Source of the DNA: Botrytis cinerea B05.10
Taxonomy: Eukaryota; Ascomycota; Leotiomycetes; Helotiales; Sclerotiniaceae
Length of the DNA: 64,000 nt
Assembly: GCF_000143535.2 (NCBI RefSeq)
Contig: NC_037320.1
Coordinates: 930,001-994,000, forward strand
Direction: 5' to 3'
Position numbers and translations under genes: made by a program
Notes under the pieces: model-generated
Databases searched by the model: none
The model's input: only the letters and a program-made list of their open reading frames with translations
Told to the model about the DNA's origin: nothing
Part shown: positions 57,500-64,000 of the stretch, piece after piece
Position numbering within the stretch: position 1 is the stretch's first letter
Layout: each line of letters starts with the position of its first letter

Positions 57500-58331
57500 A
57501 GACGCACCGGTTGGGATATGTATTGGCATGCTTCACCAATGGAATCTACACTGGTTCATGTCAAAGCGACAGTCAGCCATGACTAATGGTAGCAAAGAGG
57601 CTTATTGTAATGGAGGCAAGTGAGGTTAATCCTTCAGATTAAATTTGCGTCAATTTGGGCGGGATACACAACTGAATGGTGAAGACGTAGAAGGACGGAT
57701 AGGAGAGAACAATGATAGGAAAGAGCAGAGATGGGTAAGAGTGATGGGGGAAGGGCGAAGGGATACGGACAGGGAAAGGAGTTTACGAGACGGAAAATGG
57801 ACAATGGAAAATGTGGCAAATAGACGTATTGGCTACAGCGTTATGGATATGGCGCCCAAAAACTTTAAATCTCCACTCAAAATCTTGTTTCAGATATCGG
57901 AAGGGAGTGAGATATCCTCGACTTCGCATAACAAGGAGGGAATCTTGGAGTTTAATTTTTTCCGGATCACAGGGCCGGCTATGTGACCACGCAAAGTCTG
58001 ATGATTACTTTACTAGAAGGAACGCTAGGAACATGCAAGTCATATATGTGTTCATATATACACACTTCGCTTGACAAAAAAGCAGAGCCTTTTATTATTG
58101 CTGTGCCATGCATTTACCTCGTCCATCAATTCTAAAATTTACAATCCGCATTGCAAAGATATGCATACACATATATGAGTGGAGACCAAGCGCCATTCCT
58201 CCTAGATGACTTCCCATACCACGATAAATCAAATCAAGCCACAGACCGATCCGAAATCAGCCAACGCAATAAACACTTCTCTCCCTCCAAGCCTAGACAC
58301 CATTCATTACCCTCTCCATCCACCCCACCCC
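57500..58331. other. Spacer
   Basis: 830 bp; a frame at 57645-57986 is Arg/Gly-rich but not convincing. The region rises in C+T content towards the next gene's 3' end. Confidence 0.4.
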
Positions 58332-59045
58332 TCACTCCCACCCAAACCCCCTCGGATCCAACCTCTCAGTCCCCCTCCTCCACTCCCTCAACTCCCACTC
58401 CGGCGCCTCCACCCTATTATAAATCATCGTCCCCTGCGCCGCCCACACACTCCTTAAATACCACGGCCACTGCGCGGGAAAAAAGCCCTGCAGATCCACC
58501 CATTGCAGCCCGCGAAACCTGCCTATCGCCCATATAAACCCGAGACATTCACCCACCCCGCGTCGATACCCGTGAGTGTCGCGACCGCTCGTATCGGCTG
58601 CGAAAATTATGGTGAGCGATCGTAGGGTCGAGGTGGAGGGGTGGTGGGAGAGTCGCTGCAGGAGAGTCACCCAGGAGTGGAGTTCCGCGAAGGTGCTGGC
58701 GTCGCCGAGGGAATCGCCCAGTGTGTCGTTGAGGCGTGGGAGAGAGGAGATGCGGCCGAGGTGTGGGGAGGGCGCGAGGGTTAGGTGGGTTATTGCTGAG
58801 GGGTTCTCTGGGGGGGTCGAGTCGAGCCAGCGGGTGAAGGTTAGGGGGTTTGTGATGGTGTAGTGGGTTGTTTGGGTTGGGGGCGAGGAGTCGGGGGTGG
58901 TGGATGCGGCGGGATTCATGATCGTGATTGAGGATGTGGATGGTTGTGGTTGTGGCTGTGGTTGTGGTTGTGGGTGGAAGGTTTGGATAGAGAGTTTGGA
59001 GATGGTGGCGGAGAGGGTTTGATCTGGAGAAGATGGGGACGCCAT
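58332..59045 (-). CDS. GC-rich protein with PQ repeat, unknown function
   Basis: One exon of 237 residues from ATG 59045 (GCCATGGCG context). A Pro-Gln hexanucleotide repeat (about six PQ units) lies near residue 25. The rest has a leucine-rich, F-box-protein-like tail character (SAITHLTLAPSPHLGRI, RFRGLQWVDLQGFFPAQW, WYLRSVWAAQG). The coding region is clearly richer in G+C than its A+T-rich surroundings on both sides. No family is recognised. A different base composition could mean transfer, recent gene conversion or selection; none can be decided here. Confidence 0.68.
   Translation of the reverse strand: MASPSSPDQTLSATISKLSIQTFHPQPQPQPQPQPSTSSITIMNPAASTTPDSSPPTQTTHYTITNPLTFTRWLDSTPPENPSAITHLTLAPSPHLGRISSLPRLNDTLGDSLGDASTFAELHSWVTLLQRLSHHPSTSTLRSLTIIFAADTSGRDTHGYRRGVGECLGFIWAIGRFRGLQWVDLQGFFPAQWPWYLRSVWAAQGTMIYNRVEAPEWELREWRRGTERLDPRGFGWE
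58942..58973. repeat. Hexanucleotide repeat coding for Pro-Gln
   Basis: TGTGGT/TGTGGC units on the plus strand, read as PQ on the minus strand within the preceding gene. Confidence 0.8.
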
Positions 59046-61201
59046 GGCTCCTCTTGTTTTGAGGCGGAGTAGAGGTCTTTGTTTGGTGTCGAGGAAGATG
59101 GTAGTAACGAATCGTCTGTAATCTCAATACCGCTGTTTTCCAGGTGGAGGCGCAGAGTGAATATATTCTTCTTTGATCAATTTGAAAGAGGGGAGATTCG
59201 GTGGAGGGTTTTGTTGAAAATTCTGGAGAATTCTAGATACTTGGGACAGAACTCTAGTCAGGGTCTATTTTGTTCCATGCTTCGAAGTAAAGTATTGAAG
59301 ATTGTTGTGATGAAGTCTTAAAACCTGAAAATGCATTAATAAGAGGAAACTACAGCTCGACCATAGTACAAACCAAAAGTCGCAGGTATGTGTTGTTGAG
59401 ATGGTCGAGAGTGCGTGTCTTGTCTTGTCTTCGGCTAAGAAGCCCCCATTTGTTCCGACCTCAAATTCACTTTTAAATCCTTTCATGTGCATGTTCTACA
59501 AATAATCAAAGAGATATTCGATTATTTGTTTCAATAATCCTATGCAATAATAGCTCCAGATGACTTTTATTATGTCCATTGACAACAAAGGTTTAGGAAT
59601 TTGCCAAAGTATTCACCCAATCTTAAAGAAGAGCTTTGATGACTTGTTCTCAAATCTTTCTCTATATCTAGTGTGTTCTATATTGCAACCTTTTTAGCAC
59701 AGCATTGTATTGACATACCATACCATGCTTATCTTCTGACTTGATCGAAACTGTTTGTTACTTGGCCATAGTCATGACTGGCATTTGTTCAGCCTGTGTG
59801 TTCAAAGTTCAATATCTGAAGCTCATAACTAAGAACCCTATATGAATGGATGTTTCTCTTGAAACAAGATGGAAAGTGAAAGACTGATTGGCCAAATATG
59901 GAGTAGGAATCTAGCCTTGGATCCGACGACAGTCAAACAGGGGAGTAACTTTGGCAATCAAGATTCAGAACTTGAGACACCTGCAGCGTATTCTCTATCT
60001 TTTAACCCATACTAGGTAGAAGGAAAGATTGTAAACTCTATTGACACCAGTTCTTATTTGCAGACTTCAATAAGATCATCTCCATGTATACATATGGAAT
60101 ACTTGTACTAATAGATACCCGCACAGCCGAAAATAAGATGCTTAGTGTTGGTGCCTACTCCAGGAAGTCTCAGTACCTTATTTAGAAGCCTCAGATTGGT
60201 CCTAAGAAGGTCGCTCATACTTGTTGGCTGACTGTAAGCAATGCTTATTTTGTATACAGAAATGGAAGATTTGCTATAGCTAGTAGCTTAGTGATAGACG
60301 CGGTCTTTGCAAATAAGTAGATGATTGATCACAATCCTTAATTTGACTGTAGGTATTATACTCCCTTCTTCAGGGTACGGTGTTCGTTGCAGATATCATC
60401 TTCACACGAGCGGCAGAGTCGTTGGTACTAGAGGCGTAGGAATCTTCCTCAGTGTTGCGATTGTTGATATGATTGCTCTTATGACTGATACTGTCAGAGA
60501 TTTACTGTCGGTAAGTCACCAAGTATGTATCGGTGTTGTCTTGATAGGCCCTCTAGAGTCTTCGAGGAATAAGTTCTCCACTGTAGTTTCACCGGACTTA
60601 CGCTCCTCGCGGTTGTTCTAATTCTGATAGGAAGGTCAGCCGTAACTTGACTGTGGAGATAATGTCCATACTCATTCTTGATGATTCGTCTCCTCGGGCT
60701 CGATCTTTGAGCATTCGGCATAGACTGATTCACGGTCTTCATTGCGTAATTCCACAAACTCTTGCAACCCTATAACTTCAACGCGGCAGATAGTGGTACT
60801 GAGGCAGCTACTTCTTTGCCAGAGGTACAACTACGATGGGAGACATTTGCCTTGGTCGGATGAGGGAGGAGAGCTAGACTGGTGATGTTATTTGTGAACT
60901 CTTTTTCGTTCCGACAAATGTGGAGAGGTGCTGCAAGAAGGCTACCGTTGAAACATAGCCCTTTATCACTTCTTGATTATGCAAGTCTCAGCGAAAGATA
61001 ATCAAAAGCCTTTAAATGCCCAATTATTTCGTTACCAATACTACGTATGTCTCTTGATATATTTGATTCAATATTGACTGTCTCGAGACTGTGTCGGAAA
61101 GGTGTGGGGATGTTACCCCACAGCCCCACCAGTTTACCCATTGTCCACACCTGAAAATCTAGTATATATAGTTTCACAATACGGTCTACGTCATCACAGT
61201 T
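59046..61201. other. 2.1-kb region without a firm gene
   Basis: Mostly A+T-rich with scattered short frames. At 60480-60760 a minus-strand frame has coding-like stretches (RESVYAECSKIEPEETNHQ, GETTVENLFLEDSRGPI) separated by stops, possibly a decayed gene. No terminal repeats, transposase or integrase motif is recognised. Confidence 0.4.
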
Positions 61202-61300
61202 GGCACTTTGGCGGAGTGGTTAACGCGATGCCCTGCTATTGTATCCATACAAAGTCAGGCATTTCCCTCGGGAGCGAGTGTTCGAATCACTCAGGTGTCG
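61202..61300 (+). tRNA. tRNA-Ser(GCT), with an 18-nt intron
   Basis: Acceptor GGCACTT (61202-61208) pairs with AGGTGTC (61293-61299); the discriminator is G at 61300. D-arm GCG...CGC (61211-61226). Anticodon stem ATGCC/GGCAT (61228-61232 and 61258-61262) with anticodon GCT at 61235-61237. An 18-nt intron (61239-61256) sits at the canonical place after position 37. A variable-arm helix TCCC/GGGA marks a class II tRNA; T-arm GAGTG TTCGAAT CACTC. A T-rich terminator follows at once (61301-61320). GCT reads AGC/AGT serine codons. The intron contains TTGTAT..ATACAA, a self-complementary pair. Confidence 0.96.
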
Positions 61301-61320
61301 TTTCGTTTTTGTTTTTTTTT
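61301..61320 (+). terminator. RNA polymerase III T-run terminator
   Basis: T-rich run TTTCGTTTTTGTTTTTTTTT directly after the tRNA discriminator base. Confidence 0.85.
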
Positions 61321-62277
61321 GGACTTTTCAAGAGCGAATCTTGCATCATCTCCATCAATTATGAAGGGAGGGAGATATGCATTTTATCACATTACATTCA
61401 TTGACTTTTGCTTTGGATAGTAATAGATTTAATATTTTTCTTACTAAAAACACACCTTCTACGCCAAAAAAGTAATCATGCAGACGTGTGTGTCTAGGTT
61501 CACGCCCTCTAAATAACTCATTGTTTTGATGTCTTCAAGAATCTCGGAGGAGTATATTCCACTGGTGTTCTCATCTAAGAAATATTTCTCAGCACTCAAG
61601 AAATTCAGTTCTTTATTCTCGTCGTTAAGAAATTGATTCATCTATACCATTTATCATATACATTCTACTCCCTCTCAAAAGGATGAACTCCATATAGGGG
61701 GAGGACCTTAGTTCTGTACGCCCGCTCCTTGGGTTTTGTACTCACTCCCCAAGGCTTCCAGAAACGCTTCAGCTCACACTGACAGTCAGTCTCACACAGA
61801 TCATCACACGACACGTATGTTGCAACCAAACAAGACTTGAAAATTAATCGAATATACCGGCCGCTTCGTTGACGATCTGACATCAGGGTTTCTTTTCGCC
61901 AATGCTTTGCGAACGTGGTATTTCTATGATACAGTCTCGGATACGGTCTCGCATACACTCTTCATGAGGTCCGAATCTGACAGGTTCAGCTGACAGAATC
62001 GATGTCATGTGTCGTTGGCCGTCACTCGGTTTTCTCTCTTGCGATACTTCGTTATCGTTGGGTTTCCTAGCAGCGTCTCCTCCCCCACAACCATTCCACC
62101 GTTTTTGTCGACAAGTTGCTCGTGGACGTCATGTATTGTATATCTTGTTTATCCCAGGGCGAATCATGACTAGAGCCCAGCTAGGTGAATTGACATGGGG
62201 TTGATATGTCAAGAATGAAGCTAGCCAAAGTGTTTCACGTACACAATGTAATAATTCTCCGGCAAATGGGGAACCCA

Positions 62278-62322
62278 CGGACATCCTCGATACGGACATC
62301 CTCAATACGGACAACCTCAATA
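62278..62322. repeat. 15-bp tandem repeat, three units
   Basis: CGGACATCCTCGATA followed by two copies with one or two changes, in non-coding DNA. Confidence 0.85.
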
Positions 62323-62848
62323 CGAACAAAATTTGGATGAAACGTTCTTGTCGCGTTGTCCCGTGTCTTATACCGACATATGCAAACCTTAATTTTACGA
62401 TCCCTTACTACCCTAGTGCTGTGTACTTCCGTGTCAAAGCAATGATATCGACAAGGTGTTGAGGTTTCGACTTCTTATCTTTATCGCATCTTCACACTCG
62501 TCTTCCCGTCAAAAGTGGGCGATTAGAGGAACGAACTGCCACAATAGGACATCAGATACAAGCCCGCCAGAACAGATGTCAAATCTCTGCTGAAGTATAA
62601 AGGATTCGTCTCTCTGGACGCAACATTGATCGGCAATCTCATTTCCAAGGGATACGAGTGAGAGCACTTTCAAAAACTCTATTTCTCGGAAATTATCGGT
62701 CTTAGAATTCCACACGCGACATTACTATCTCAGAGAGCTTAAGTTGGTGACAGCTCTGAGAGGGTTGACTATCGTGAAGCCTTGTGACATCATTTCTCAT
62801 ACAAGATCTGGCATCTGTTGGACGAACACCGGATTCCAAAACGATACT

Positions 62849-64000
62849 ATGGATATCCCAAAGCTTGACGATGTTTCGTCACCCAATGTCACCATCTACG
62901 AGCCAGATCTTATCCCCAACGCAAGAACGAGTCAAGATAGTGGTGCAAATCACGATATGCGACGTAAATTCACTCTCTGGTCAATACTGGGAGAAGGGTT
63001 CTCTCTCACAAATTCATGGTTTGGAATTTCAAGTGCTTTAATCACAGGCATAGATTCTGGCGGTCCTGCCCTGTTTGTGTATGGAATACCTCTTGTTGCA
63101 TTCGTGAGTGTTTTTGTAGGATGCTCGTTATCAGAATTGGCAAGTGCGATGCCAAATGCTGCAGGACAGCATTTTTGGGTTATGGAATTAGCTCCCAAGA
63201 GATATGCCAGGCCTTTGTCATTTGTGACTGGATACTGTGCATGGGCTGGATCCTTGTTTGCATCAGCGAGTGTATCATTGGCGGTCGCATCAGCAGCAGT
63301 TGGATGCTGGCAATTGAATCACTCTGATTTGTGAGTTATCAAAGTACAGGTTGTCTCCGGGTCACAGTCATAGATTAACTCATTGACAGTATCATCCATG
63401 AAGTGCATATTTTTGTTGCATACCAAATAGTCAATCTATTTACTTTTCTATTCAATTGCTACGGTAGAATTTTACCTACACTTGGGACTATTACTCTTTA
63501 CATGTCTTTGATTTCCTTTGGAATCATTCTTCTTTTTGTGCCATCACAAGCCCCAACGCATCAAGACGTTAAATTTGTCTTCGCAACCTTCATTAACAAT
63601 ACTGGCTGGTCAAACAATGGTATTGCTTTCATTGTCGGTCTTGTAAACGCAAACTGGGCATTTTCTTGTCTTGATAGCGCTGTGCACCTAGCAGAAGAAG
63701 CTCATCAACCAGAAGTAGTCATTCCAATCTCAATCATGGCTACGATTGCGATTGGATTTACGACTGCGTGGTTCTTCGTTATTGCGATGTTCTTCAGTCT
63801 CAACAACTTTGATGCTGTTGTCGGAACGTTTACAAAAGTACCGATTCTGGAATTGTTTTATCAGTCAGTCGGAAATCGATACGCTGCAATTTTCCTCGAG
63901 TCTCTTATCATGGCGACTGGAATTGGTTGTCTTGTAGCATGTCATACGTTGCAATCGCGGTTGTGCTGGACCTTTGCTCGAGATGGAGGTGTTCCATTCC
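62849..64000 (+). CDS. APC-family amino-acid permease, GABA/choline type, 3' truncated
   Basis: Exons 62849-63330 and 63390-64000 (intron 63331-63389). The first in-frame ATG is 62849; about 364 residues are visible before the window ends. A hydrophilic N-terminus (MDIPKLDDVSSPN) is followed by FTLWSILGEGFSLTNSWFGI and the family's SGGPALFVYGIPLVAF, then LSELASAMPNAAGQHFWV. Next come FVTGYCAWAG, and helix 6-8 material with NANWAFSCLDSAVHLAEEAHQPEVVIPI, the GABA/choline permease signature. The last visible part is CHTLQSRLCWTFARDGGVPF, where the family usually has SRQLWAFARDG. Such plasma-membrane carriers import GABA, choline or other amines; the exact substrate cannot be read from the sequence. 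Confidence 0.93.

Larger units (their letters stand above)
61301..62848. other. Spacer between tRNA-Ser and permease
   Basis: 1.5 kb with no coding frame recognised. Contains a 15-bp repeat (62278-62322). A Cys-containing minus frame at 61665-61958 is not convincing. Confidence 0.45.

Noticed and set aside
1..64000. CRISPR arrays, insertion sequences, phage genes, rRNA
   Set aside because: No spaced direct repeats, terminal inverted repeats, transposase or rRNA-like sequence seen; the DNA is eukaryotic.

Overview
The window reads as chromosomal DNA of a filamentous ascomycete, most like a Leotiomycete such as Botrytis or Sclerotinia. That genus-level placement is inference. The supports are genes broken by short GT-AG introns (mostly 50-85 nt), long A+T-rich spacers with microsatellites, a fungal reducing polyketide synthase, many 2EXR and F-box-like genes, and an intron-bearing nuclear tRNA-Ser. 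No bacterial operons, CRISPR arrays or intact transposons are visible.

Layout. 1-2164: the 3' end of a polyketide synthase (KR and ACP domains). 2876-4003: an SGT2-type TPR co-chaperone. 7398-8428 (minus): an aldo-keto reductase. 10388-11875: a HAD phosphatase of the CECR5/YKR070W family. 13914-16395: a large Cys-rich, RGG-tailed protein. 16777-18525 (minus): a DUS4-type tRNA dihydrouridine synthase rebuilt from at least five exons. 19191-20094 (minus): a frameshifted 2EXR gene. 22935-25280: an F-box/leucine-rich protein. 26078-27079: a single-pass membrane protein with a coiled coil. 27861-30088 (minus): a seven-exon PAQR/Izh membrane receptor. 31362-33104 (minus): an F-box protein. 37288-40854: a DUF1765 (UPF0592) protein. 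42667-45300 (minus): a secreted WSC protein with Kex2-flanked tandem repeats. 46204-48043: a CDK9-type cyclin. 48.4-59 kb: an accessory, A+T-rich stretch of 2EXR-type genes, broken genes and an orphan GC-rich gene. 61202-61300: tRNA-Ser(GCT). 62849-64000: the start of a GABA/choline-type amino-acid permease.

Functional picture. The genes are mostly independent transcription units. The conserved ones serve tRNA modification (DUS4, tRNA-Ser), tail-anchored protein targeting (SGT2), RNA polymerase II CTD phosphorylation (the cyclin), sterol/zinc-linked signalling (PAQR) and carbon metabolism (AKR). Between them lie lineage-specific genes. The most unusual is the WSC protein: four 48-residue Trp/Pro-rich units in exact 144-bp register, three of them starting at Lys-Arg. 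That is the layout of a Kex2-processed repeat precursor fused to a wall-binding domain.

Several multi-exon or broken genes are not visible as single open frames. I rebuilt them by joining frames at splice sites or single-base shifts: DUS4, the PAQR gene, the frameshifted gene at 49588-50108, and the broken 2EXR gene at 19191-20094.
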